This document shows positions 45,701 through 57,200 of a stretch of DNA of 64,000 nt, piece by piece. The position numbers were made by a program, and so were the translations under genes. The stretch is from Amblyornis subalaris (taxonomy: Eukaryota > Chordata > Aves > Passeriformes > Ptilonorhynchidae). Each line of letters begins with the position of its first letter. Position 1 is the stretch's first letter. The stretch lies in the NCBI GenBank assembly GCA_018881555.1, contig JACAXG010000008.1, positions 11,189,316-11,253,315 of the forward strand, written 5' to 3'. The notes beneath the pieces are model-generated. The model was not told the origin of the DNA and did no database searches. It saw only the letters and a list, made by a program, of their open reading frames with translations.

Positions 45701-48700
45701 GGGGAGGTGGGGCCTGTCCACAGCAGGGTATGCCTGGGCCCAGACGGCAGATGATGAGGGTGCTCCTTGTAAAGCATGCAGGGCTTTATGGAGACAAGCA
45801 GTGTGCCTTCTTGTGGTCATTCCCCCTTTGGGACTGTGGTTGTTGGCAAATGCTGGGTCAGACTGGCTTCAAAGAGCATTTGGATTTGAAAAGGGCATGA
45901 TGGGCCAGATCCTGATCCAGTTTAATTTGAACATGCTGTGTTCACACTCCTGAGAGAACAGCCAGGCTCCCTGTATCTCATAATAAGCCGCTTGACTTTA
46001 GCTCAGCACAGAGCAAATACACACACAACACACACAAACAGTGCACCTGCTTGGGGTGCACAAGCAGTTGCCTGCAGATACCAGCTAACAGATCAGCATG
46101 TGTGATCTGAGAAAAAGAGAGAGATAAGCCCCTTCCTGCAAGCTCCTTCCTACCTACTAACAGGGTTTAGCTTCTGCCTTTATTGGGATCATAAACCAAC
46201 ACACTGCATCTGCAAGTCCTGGGCTTATCCAGTGTGCCAGCAGCTGTTTCTGTGTCTGCCTGTCAAATGGCAAATGCCCCTTGAATAGGTGAAGTTTTAT
46301 ATTCAGTAATGTCTAATGTTTAATATTCAGTAATGTTTTTCCTCAAATTAATGCCAAAGCCTCTTGGAAAAACTAGCATATGCAGCATTTCTGGACCAGC
46401 AGTGTTTCACTTTCTCCCATGCCAGACCTTGGCTGGAACCTGCTCTGTCCATCTCCTCTAAAGAGCTGTCGGAAAACTGGTTGACAAGAACTTTCTCAGT
46501 GTAACTGTGCTCAAGATGCAGCAGTTGTGTTGGATAGTGTCATCTTCCCATCCTAGAGCAGTCCAACCAGCTGCAGTTCAGCCAGGAGGGCTGTTTTGGG
46601 TGCTTACAGCTCTGCTCTTGTTGATCTGAGCTGACCTGAATACCTGAATTCCAGCATGTATGGGAATATGTTTACAGCAGATGTGTATCCACAGTTACAG
46701 GTGAGTCACTGCAAACAGCTACCTCTCCTACTGTGCTGCAGCGAGGATGCACTCTGAACTTCCTAGTATTTTTCCATCTCCTAAAATACTTTTGTACTTA
46801 ACAAGGCAGAGCCAAAATTGGATCAGGCTTCTGCTGTATTTTGCATCTATTATGCAGTTCTTGCTGCCATCACTGATTTAACGTCTCCATTATCATGGAG
46901 CACTGGTCTGCCAAGGACTCCAGCCATCCAGCATGCTCCTCGGCCTCTACTAAACATCTGTGAGCAGCCTCGAGGGGCTGCTGAGCTCTGCATCTTTACA
47001 GCAAAAGCACCTTGGAAGGGCTTGTGCTCCTTTCTGCTCATCTTGCAAGTCACTTCTCTCTAAAGGAGAGGTGAGGCTGTTGGGGGAACCCAGGGGAAGT
47101 GCGAAGTTTCTTCTCTGGGTGACCTAGTGCTCAGAGAGATCTGAAAATAACTGTCTAAAAGATGCTGAAGAGCTTCAATCCATCAAATCACATAGAAACA
47201 CATATGTAGGAGTGCCGGTAGTCCCCATAAGTCAGTGACTGGCTCTCCTCAGAGCCAAGAGACACCAGCCCTCTTCAGTACAGGGTGATCCCTCCACTCT
47301 GAAAATACATACCCACATTCCAGCTTAGCCAGCTATTAAAAAAGCAAGAGTTTTTCTGAAGATGACGTTAACCTTTTCAGTTTAGTGAGAAAAGGTATAA
47401 ACCACCTCTGGGTTTTACCCAGTGAAGACACCTTGCCTATTGAAAGACAGAAACTCCCCCTCACCTTCTTAAGTCACTGTTTAAGGAGAGAGGCTTATGT
47501 TGTCTGGGCCCTGAGGGTACTAATGAGCCTTAATTGCCCTGACCAGGCTCTCCTGGGCCTCTACCCACACGGATGGCACAGTGCTCTATTTAAGCTCAGC
47601 CTGGGGCCCAGGTGAGTTTTGAGGGGGGAGTACTGGTTTGTGGCTCCCTGTGCCTGGTCACAGTCCTTATTGCCCTGGGTCATGATCCATGGACTGCCTT
47701 CCTGACCTGCTCTTGGTCACCTTCTACTCCTGTGGAACTGCCACGTGATTCCTGGAAGATGTCTGACCATGGCTGCCACCAGGAGACCTTGACTCTGACC
47801 TAGGGACTGACTGGTTTGGTGTTGGTCTGGCTTCATTGCCATGAGCTTCTCTAAGGATCTGGACTTCTGGTTGAATCTGGGTGTCATCTCTGAGCTGCTC
47901 ATCTGCCTTGGGTACCGGGGGGCCTGTCCTGCTGGCTGTTATGCTCAGCTCCTCCTCAAACCTGGTACAATGAGGGTTTGACAGTCACTTCTTTGGGCTC
48001 TGGCCTTATCTCTAAAACAGGCAGAGCTAAGACTAAACCTGTGCCTTGTCATCAACCTCTTGGCTTTACTGGGCTTTAGCCTGCCTGCCCTTCTGCCCCA
48101 GTCAAAAGCTTCAGAAGATCTGAGGCTTGCTGCCCTCATGACATCTTCATTTCTGCAGATTTTTCATCCCTTCCAGAAAGTCTTGTGCTTGCTGTCTGAG
48201 TTGATAAGCTCAACACAGAGATAAAGGGGTTCTCTAAGCTCTACAGAGGCCCAGATTAAAAGATGTGAATAGCCCCAAACAGATGTACTCCTTTCTCCTT
48301 CCTGGCTGGGGGCTCAGAAGTCACCCCTCATGTAAATGGAGGGCTGTGACGATCCCTTTGCATGCCAGCTCCAACAGAGCAATGTGACTGGGCTGCCATT
48401 CCCCTCCAGTGAGGAGCCCTGTCCCCTGGGCTGTGAGAACCTGCGTGAGCTTTCAGCTGGAGAGCTGCCTGCCTCCTTGCCCCAGGTGACTCTGTTAAAG
48501 GTTATTCTGGCCCCTTAATCAAATTCAATATAGCTCTGTTTTGCTGTGCCCTCTAGGAATCCGCTGAGGTTTGCTGTCAGAGTGGCTATTAATGCAGCAA
48601 TCAGCTCCACTTTGGTGAGGAGAGAAACGGGAACCTTCAGGGATGGGAGGCAGCAGGGGCACGTGGAAACTGGAAAAGTAAAGCACAACTTGTGCTTGTT

Positions 48701-51700
48701 CTTCCTCTGCATTTTAGAGCAGGGATTGGGAAACAAGCAGGGCTGTAGCAGCTCTGTGTCCCAGGTGGGCAGTGTGCCCTCCCCTAAAGGGAGCAAGCTG
48801 ATGTGGAAACGAAGAAAGGCTCAAACTGATACAGAAAATCTTGCTTGGGCTCTAAATAGAGCAGAATCTGTTCCCTTCTAATTACAGCCCATCCTGGAAG
48901 GCATTAGTTGCTCCAGGTCACTCCTGTTGAAGTGTTTATTACACATCTTCCCCAGCAGGATTTTGGATGAGAGCAGGAACTGTGTGTTTTGCCCAGAGAA
49001 TGGCTGCATGCCTGGGCTATGCAGGAATAGAGCGGGCACCCGCCCCTGCTTGGTACAGTCAAAATGTTTCACAGTGTCCCAGAATTAAAAAGGCTAAGTC
49101 AGCAAATGAGCTTATATAAAGCTTGTCGGAGGCTCTGAAGTAAATTCACATATTCTGGAACAAGGGAGAGGTTAAATCTTTCCTTGTGCCTAAGGAAGGA
49201 GGAGCTGGACAGGGCAGGGAATTTTCCTTTTCTGGTGGGATGAGATGCCAAAAGGCTGTACAGCTTGATAGAAGATTGAGTTAAATTGCATGGTGTGCCA
49301 CAAGCCTGCTGTGTCACCCAGCCTCTGTCCCAAAGAGCCAGCAATCGAGGTAATGGGAACAGCCTATGAGCATGTTTTATTCCATCTGATCTAAGAATGG
49401 GCACAGATCACCTTCTGCTGCCCAGACAAGTGTCAGTGTTCAAAAAAAGAAAGGTTAAACCCTTTTCCTGGTACTAGTGACATCTTACATTTTTTAACAC
49501 TGCCAGAACTTAACATCTAACTGCTTATCTGTTTTGCTTATTGTTTACTTTCTTGCTCTGCTGAGCGCAGGCAATAGATCACTTTCACCTTGGTAGGTGA
49601 ACCCAGTTTTGCTGTATTTAGGAGAATAAAACATCTCACCACCATATTTTAAGTTAATGTGTTGCTGCTTTTTTTTTTCAAGTGGAGTTTCAAAATAAGT
49701 TAAATTTCTGTTAAGATTAGACTTTGTGGTTAGTTTCTTTTTAATTGACAAGTCTTAGGAACCAACTTCTTTCCCTTAGCTATCACCTCATTCCTCTACC
49801 TCGGTAGTATTTGTTTGCAGGCATCTTGGAACAAAATGTGACCCTTACACTGAAATGGGAAAGCTGGCTGAATTTCCTGAAGGCAAAAGCTGTTACAGTA
49901 AATCACAGGGGGAGACAGCAGAAGGATTTTCAGTTTTGCTAGCCTAAAATACACGCTTGCTTTCTGATTCTGCCTAACAGACGTAACTGTGAAATTGAAC
50001 AATTTTGGGGAAGAACAGAAAAGCACAGATAATGGTAATACCAAGAAAAATTTCTGAACAGCTTTGAAGCAGCTATAAAAAAAGCATTTAATGCAATTGT
50101 AAAGCCTCTTTTACCAGTGCTCTGAACATGGTATGAGAATATACACCAGGTAGGGAGGCTGGAGGGAGATCAAATGAGAAATGACAAGCCTTTGACTATA
50201 AAGCTGTCAATGCCTCAGAAGAGAGCCAAGCCAGCCGCACCTATTCAGGGAGTGTGAAATGGAGATGCAGGGGCTGTGCTGGGTTGAAGTTGCTGCTGTT
50301 TTTTAAAGAGAACTGGTGTTGCCCATCTCTGCTGGCTGTTTTCTGCTCCGCTGGCAGCGCTGACCTGGCTGATCGATGTTGGCACTAATTTTATTTAATT
50401 TTCTTGCCTAAGATGTATCTTCTCCTTTCATACTCCCCCTTTGTTGCTCAGCCTGAGATTGATGTATAACGTCAAAATAAATCCAGGGAGCACCACGAGC
50501 TTCTGAGATTTGGGAGCTGGATGTGGCAGGGTCAGGAGATCTGAAAGGCTTTTAGTTACCCACTTGTAGTAAGCCACCTGCATGCGAAGACAGCCAAATT
50601 ACCAGCAACAAAGTGAAAAATGACAAGAGCATTCATTAAATGCCATGCCTGGGCTAGAATCTGAGTGCACTAAAGTGTTTTTATCTCATCTAATGGGTGA
50701 GCGACAGCTCGGTAGTTCCTGCTGCATTTCCTGCTCGGTGGGGGCTGGGGGCTGCATTGATTCTGGGATAAAAAGGACTTTCAGAGCACTGGATGGATGT
50801 GGTCTAAAAGAAGCCAAAAGCGGGTACTTTGGCTCAAGCGTGTCAGCTTTGCCTTGCTGTGCTGGGGAAGGGGTGCAGCCAGTCTGTTACCTGCCCTGGC
50901 CACACTGGGGGAAGGTGAAGCTCAGGAGCAGATGATGGAGGAAAGAGCTGGCAACAAGGGGCTGGCAATTTCACAAAGGGGGGGTAATGTGTGCCAGTGC
51001 CAGTCTGGTAGGAGCTGTAAAGGTCAGTATCAATCATACCAAGTACACTCAGCTGGCCGTTTCATTCATTACAGAGTTCAGCAGGCTTTGGCACATTGAC
51101 ACCTTTCTTTAGTTGTTGAAATACAGCAAGTTCATGCCAGAAAAAAAATACCATCAATTTTTCTTTCAGGAGATTCATTCTTCAACCAAAAAAAAAAAAA
51201 AGATCAATTTATTACAGGGAAATTAAGACTCTGGAGTGTTTTTAATGAGCACTTATTTGAAGAATGTTTGAATTTAAAATCCTGATCACCTCTAGACCTA
51301 TGTCCTGCTGTCTCAGTGACACCCTGTATGGGAGAGGCATTGGGCACATGGTACAAGCACTGCAAGCACAAAGACATTTGGTGAGGCCGTGACAGCACAG
51401 CTGTTTCCTCACTTAGAACATACACTGTTGGATTTCAGCATCTCTTGCCCTCCAAGAGGGTGTGATGAGACAATCGTTTTGAAAAGAAAAAGGCTCCTTG
51501 CTGCTGCTGAGGAAAACTTGAAAATATGAGCTGCATGCCTGGTGAGAAGGGACCAATAAGTTTTCGGGTCCTTTGGCTTGGAGTCATATCGTGTTTGCAG
51601 CCTTGTGACGCTTGATCAGGTCTCTCAAATATTTGTCTGGGGATGAACAGAGGTTGCACAGCTCTTCTGAGGGGTCACATGCTATAGGCCTGTGGGAGGG

Positions 51701-52254
51701 GAGTGGGACAACTGCAGCCCATCCAGCTGGCAAGAAGGGTTGAGGTGCAGGGAGCTGGCAGGGGTTCCCTCTCAACTGCTATGGTATTACAGGACCTGTT
51801 GAGCTTTATTTCTTGGACACCTGTCTGACAAAGCCCTTGCTTGAGTCATTTACTGTAGTGTTGGGCCCTGAGGCCACTAAAGATGTGTTTAATTTGAAAT
51901 TTAATGTAATTGGAGCAATTGGCCTTATTGCTGTAATAACGATTTTCAGCAGGACATTCAGCACGTTCCTCTGCTGTGCTATCCACCAGAACTGCTCCAA
52001 GAGCTACAAACCCAAGAACTGCTGCAATATAGATTTTTTTTTTTATTAATAGACACAGCAGTTTGCACAGAAGGGCACAAAGAAAGGGACATCAGCTGAA
52101 TTAGTATCACTGTGACAGTCTTGGGTGTGGTGGTGACACACCACAGAATGCTTTTCCCAGCAGGTGTGGAAGCAGCTGTCCCTCCTAGAGCAGAGGCTGC
52201 AACACAGACCCAGCTCCAGATAACAGATGCAGCACTCCAAGCCCCAGGATGCAG
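42777..52254. other. MCM2-PODXL2 intergenic interval
   Basis: Includes the MCM2 3'UTR at its left end (extent uncertain). Otherwise no exon with family resemblance, RNA gene or clear mobile element over about 9 kb. A short CA-rich stretch lies at 46018-46042, a duplicated TATTCAGTAATGT at about 46300-46337, and a low-complexity, possibly repeat-derived region at about 47480-48110. All open frames are short and unconserved. Confidence 0.5.
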
Positions 52255-52957
52255 CGAGTGGTAAAGGAACCAACAAGAAGAGATGCTCTGCTGGACCTCA
52301 TACTAAGCAGCAATGAGGGGCTCATTGGGGCTGTGAAGGTCAAAGGCAGCCTTGGCTGCAGTGACCACGAGATAGAGTTCAGGATCCCAACACAAAACTG
52401 GCAAGAGCTGCATATCTGCTTATCTTTATCTGGCTGATAAACCACAGAGTCAAGCTTCCATCCAAAGGGGCCTTGACAGGCTGGAGAAATGGGCTGACAG
52501 GAACCTCCTGCAGTTCTACAAGGCTTTCAAAGGGCTGCATCTGCGGAGGAACAATCTCATGCACCAGTATATACTGGGGCCACCCAGCTGGGAACCAGGT
52601 TAGCAGGAAAGGACCTGGAGGTCATGCCAATACCAAATTGAATGTGAGCCAGACATGTGCCTTTGCCACAAAGGTACTGATGGTATCCAGGGCTGCAGTC
52701 CCTTCCAGTGGTGCCCAGTGACAGAGCCAGAGGCAATGGGTACAAACTGAAACACTGGAGGTTCCCTCTGAACATCAGGAAACGCATCTTTACTGTGAGG
52801 GTGACTGAGCAGTGGCACAGATTGTCTAGAGAACGTGTGGAGTCTCCAACCTTGGGGACACTCAAAAGATGAGTGACCAGATGGTCATGGTCCTAGGAAA
52901 CTGGTTGTAAGTATCCCACCTGAGCAGGGGCTTGGACCAGATGGCCTCCAGAAGTGG
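52255..52957 (+). mobile_element. CR1 LINE copy with internal deletions, upstream of PODXL2
   Basis: Opens with the end of the CR1 endonuclease region (translated LDLILSSNEGLIGAV, then KGSLGCSDHEIEF). It jumps to the end of the reverse-transcriptase ORF (DNA GACAGGCTGGAGAAATGGGC, AACAATCTCATGCACCAGTA), then to the 3' UTR (AACATCAGGAAACGCATCTT, GACCAGATGGCCTCCAGAAG). Text expected between these blocks is missing, so the copy has at least two internal deletions. Stops and frameshifts make it inactive. Confidence 0.9.
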
Positions 52958-53029
52958 GGAAATGAATTTGCCCAGCGGGGAGAAGTTTTTCCAGGTGATG
53001 AAGTGAGGTGGGAGCAGAGGGGTAAGGGA

Positions 53030-54250
53030 GAGGCGGCGGCTCTGTGAGCCGTGGGCGGCTAAAGAGGGCTCAGCAGGCGGACGCGAAGGGTCTCTGGTCT
53101 GGGGGCCGCCGCTGCCGGGCCCCGGTTCCGGCTGACAGGGAGCTGCCCTCCGGCGGGGCCCGGCGCATCCCCGCCGCCCGCGGCTGATCACCCGCGCCCG
53201 GCGCAAGCAGCCGCGCCGCCGGCGCTCGTTGTGGGCGCCGAGGGCGGCGTGCGGGGCCCTGCGGCCGTGGGGCGCCGGCCCGGGGGGCGGCGGCGGCTCC
53301 GCGGCCACAAATTACGGGCAAACCGAGGCCGCGCTCCGCCCCTGCCCCGCCGCTCCGTCCGCGCACCCGGCGGGCGGCTCGGACTCCCCCCCCGGCGGTT
53401 CCCCCGCCCCCGGAGCGGCGGCAGCGGCGGCGGGAGGAGGCGGCGCCGGGCGGCGGGATGCGGTGCGGGGCCGGGCGGCGGGCGGGCGCGGCGGCGAGGG
53501 GCAGAGCCCGGCGGGCGGCGGGGCGGCCCCGCTCCCCGTGAAGAGGCGGCGCGGCAGGGCAGCGGCCGCCGCCATGCAGCCCTTGCACCGGGCCCCGGCG
53601 TTGCTGCTGCTTCTGGCCGCCGGTGAGTGAGGCCGGCGGGGCGGGGGTCGCCGCCATCCCTGTGGGCTGGGGCGGGACCCCCCGCGGCGCGCTGGGCGGC
53701 GGGTGGGTGTCCATCCCCTCCGCGGGCACCGAGACCCCCGGCGGGAAGCGGGTCTGCCCCCCCACCCCATCCCAGGGAACAGCGGTCCTCCGTGGGTCCG
53801 GTGCCCCGCGGCACCGGGACCTCTGCAGCAGGCGGGTCTCCATCACCCCGGTATCCGCCGCAGGCGCCACTGACCCCGGCTACCGGGACTTGTGCCGGTT
53901 CCCACTCTCCCACCCCGGAGCTCTCCCTGGGTACCGGGCACCAGAGCCCTCTGGAGCGGCCGGTCTCTGTCCCGGGACCCCCGGGGGTTGACAGAGGCCC
54001 CCCGCATTCCCGGCATGGCGGGCTGGATGCACGTGGGCTGCACCCCGCGGGGCGGGGGCTCTCCCGGCTCTCCTGCCCCCGGAGATGGGGCACGGGGTGC
54101 GGGACCTCGCGGGGACCCCGCACGCCGTGGGGCACCGGCAGCGCTGGCGGAGCGGGGCGCGGGTGGTCAGGGCTGGCCGGGGCAGCCTGGGCTGCGGCAG
54201 CGCTGCCCCAGACCGCCCGCCCGGCTACCGATGGCTTCGCCTGGCGTCGT
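53030..54250. promoter_or_regulatory. PODXL2 CpG island and promoter
   Basis: About 1.2 kb of extreme GC and CpG density around PODXL2 exon 1, starting within 100 bp of the CR1 end. No TATA box; many GC-box-like stretches. The start site is somewhere left of 53574. Very long open frames on both strands (up to 315 codons) reflect base composition. Confidence 0.75.
53574..53622 (+). CDS. PODXL2: PODXL2 coding exon 1 (signal peptide)
   Basis: ATG at 53574 within GCCGCCGCCATGC; sixteen codons MQPLHRAPALLLLLAA plus one base, then donor GTGAGT at 53623. Confidence 0.85.
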
Positions 54251-57200
54251 GGTGATTTTGCGAACTACCGCGAAACTGGTACAAAGAACGGGCAACCACA
54301 AATTGCTCCGCGTTTCCCCAAGAGCCTCCTCTCGAAATCTGGAGGAGAGGTAGGGTGCCAGGGAAAGGCAATTAAGTGCAGGAATAATTATATTCGGAAT
54401 AGTTATGAAGGCTCTGCTATTTTTAAATAGTCTGGGGAGATTTCCCAACAAAGGGATCCCCCAAAGACCCGTGAGGTTGCGATTGTCCTCTTCGTCCCTA
54501 GTCCATCCCTTTGTACAGAAATCTGGTTAGTGTGGAACAGGAGTTCTGAACGGGGACATTCGAAGTGTGGGGGAGTCTTTGTCTTGAGTCATTCTGGCAG
54601 GGAGGGAAGGGCTGATTTACCAACCAGTCGCTGTCTTCCAGCACAACCGAGCTGTGATACAGTGACATCCAGTCCCCTGGTACATCTCTCTTATTACCCC
54701 AATCTCCTGAAAATGTTCATGGGGGAATGTGTCATCTGTGGAGACGCTCTCTCCATGAGCTCCGAGCCTCTGTCGTCTGGGGCTCCCTAAAGAGAAGAGA
54801 TAAAGCCTTTTAGGTTTGCAAACAATAGTGAGCTTAAAGAGCAAAATGGATCTGAAAACCTGTTGGGGTTTTGTGCCAATACTCTGTGGCACAGAAGCAA
54901 TAAGTCTTTCCAGAGCTGAGCAGGGAGCCAGTTTTGTGGCTTCCTCCACGCAGGTTGTCCACATTAAGGGAAAACCTCGGGCACAACTGGCAAAGGTTCT
55001 TTAGCCGCATCTCAGCAGGAAACCCGTGTCCCCAAATTCAGCCAAACCTCTGCCTCCTCCAGAGAGGAGTGTAAGATGCATGGTGGGGAGCTGCCATATT
55101 CCCAGCCTGCCGATCTGCCAGCAAGGGTTGGCCCCATCCCCATGGGTTGAAAGCTACATTTGCTCTGCACAGGAAAGAGATGGACCTCATGGTGATTTTA
55201 AAATGTGGCAGCCAAAAGGACCACCACTGGTACTGCTGTGCTGAGGGGAGGATGTGCTTCCTATTCTGCTGAGGCTGCTGGAAACTTTCTAGTATTGTTG
55301 TCCAGCTGGTGGTGATATGGAGGATTTGGGTCCTTGGCTTTCCCTGTGATCCTCTCTACTGTCCTGGCAGGGAGAGGCATCGGGGTGGGAGGTGAGGAGC
55401 AGCTCCGAGGGACAGCTCAGTTCCTAATCTAGTGAAATTGGTAGTCCTGCTGGGCTGTGGTAGCACTGGGGGGCTGGATTCAGTTGGCCAGGCGTCTCCA
55501 GACAACTGGGCTTCTACCTTGATGGGAAGTCAGAAGTGGAGATACAGAGTGCTGTGAATTTGTACATCAAGCCCTGTTCTGGTTAGTAGCTTTGCTCAGT
55601 GGTTCAGGATCAGTTGCAGTCTGAAATAATTCAGTGCACTCTCGTCTCGCTTCTCCAGTCCTGCAGGACAGCAATAGTTAATACCTGAGAGAGAGCTGGA
55701 TTGACTGTGTGCAGTTCCCCACATGCTTCCCTGGACTGGGAGCCTCCACAGACATGCAGGATGTGCTGAAATGGTACATGTGCCTCATCAGGGTCCCATC
55801 AGACTGCCGGGCAGCACAAGTCTGTTGGCAGAGTGTGGAAACATCTCTCCAGACTCTAGGGTATCTGAGCCCCTTTGGTTTTGCAAGTAAAAAAATGATG
55901 TGGTTAAAAGCAGGGGGAGAAGGAGACAATTGGTCTCTTTTCTCTTTTTGTCTCCCCAGGTGCTTGTCTGCATGTGGGCTATTTAAGGTTTTTTTTTTCC
56001 TTCTGACTGCTTAGAAGATGCCTTGTTAGCATTGTGTGAACAAGCCAGAGATGAGGGAGTATAGATCAGGATGAATGAAAATTCCCTGTAGTCAGTTTTT
56101 CCTTGGCCGCCTCAGTGCCATAAGGAAATGTTCATTTAATTATAGGCATCAGGGGTAGAAATAACTACATTAAGCCCTCAAGGGGAAACTGCCGGCAACG
56201 AGCTGCAGATCAGAGTGCACAAAAGTTTTTCCATTCCCTCTGCCTTGGAAGAAGCTCCGGCATTTTGTGGGTACCTGGGTGAGCAGCGGCAGCGCCGACA
56301 GCCCCACTGCAGGGCCTGGCGGAGGGGCTGGAGGAAGGTGCATCATGGCTTGTAGCTGGTGCTTGAGTGAACTGGCTCCTTGTTCTTGCTGGCTATTTGT
56401 TGAAACCAGGGCACTATTGAAACACGTAATCCCAAAAGAATGGAGGGAGGCTATTTGTCAGCCGCACGAGCGCAGCCCGCACCGAGGCAGAGCAAACACG
56501 TGTGTTGGTTTGTTCACAAGGCCAGGGATGCTGGCAAGGAAGATACACCCTGCTGGGGCTCAGATCAGTCCCCACTGTCCCTGTGCCTGGTTAAGCCCTG
56601 TTGTAGTTACCAGGCTTTGGATGTACATTCTTGTTTTGGGGATAATTTGTTATTGTTGGGAAACCAGCTTTGCAGCCCTCCCTCTTTATGCCAACTACAA
56701 TCGTGGCTCTTCTTGTCCTGCCTGGTGTTCTGAAGGTAGTCAGAACCTATATATGTGCCCTGGGACCACCAAACTTTTGCATGAGCTCTTTTTGCCTAGG
56801 AAGCATGAGGTTGTTTGGAGAGTGGAGCATTTTGGGGGTGAGATTGCTGTGCAGTTTGTGGCAGGGTGGTCGTCACTGCTTTGCTGCAGGGTTTGGAGTG
56901 GAGTGTAACTGTTTTGTGCTCAGTGTTGTGCCAGGAGTTTTAAGGACCTTTTGGGGTCTTCTGTTATATTTTGATAGGTGACCGTGTCTCAAGGGAAGTC
57001 CCTCTGGCACCTGAGGTAGTGCCTGCTCTGCCCNGGCTGGGAGGCTTTGCAGACAAAGCAGCCATGAGCCTTTATTTGGTGTGTTGGAAACCAGACCGAG
57101 CACCGTGGGGTACATAGTCCAGGCTGGGGCAGGGTGAGAAGAGGAAGCACAAACCTGGCGAGACAGATGAAATGCTTTGGGCCTGTGAGAGGGCAAAGAA

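Noticed and set aside
51813..52049. A 78-codon plus-strand frame with a hydrophobic segment and clustered Cys, looking like a small membrane protein or envelope tail
   Set aside because: No recognised family match, no neighbouring viral genes and no start context; probably chance.
53188..54135. A 315-codon minus-strand open frame and a 267-codon plus-strand frame around PODXL2 exon 1
   Set aside because: CpG-island artefacts: low-complexity Pro/Gly/Arg/Ala, no splice or family support, mutually overlapping.
56267..56908. A 213-codon open frame in PODXL2 intron 1
   Set aside because: No domain, no conserved block, atypical composition; consistent with a chance frame in moderately GC-rich DNA.
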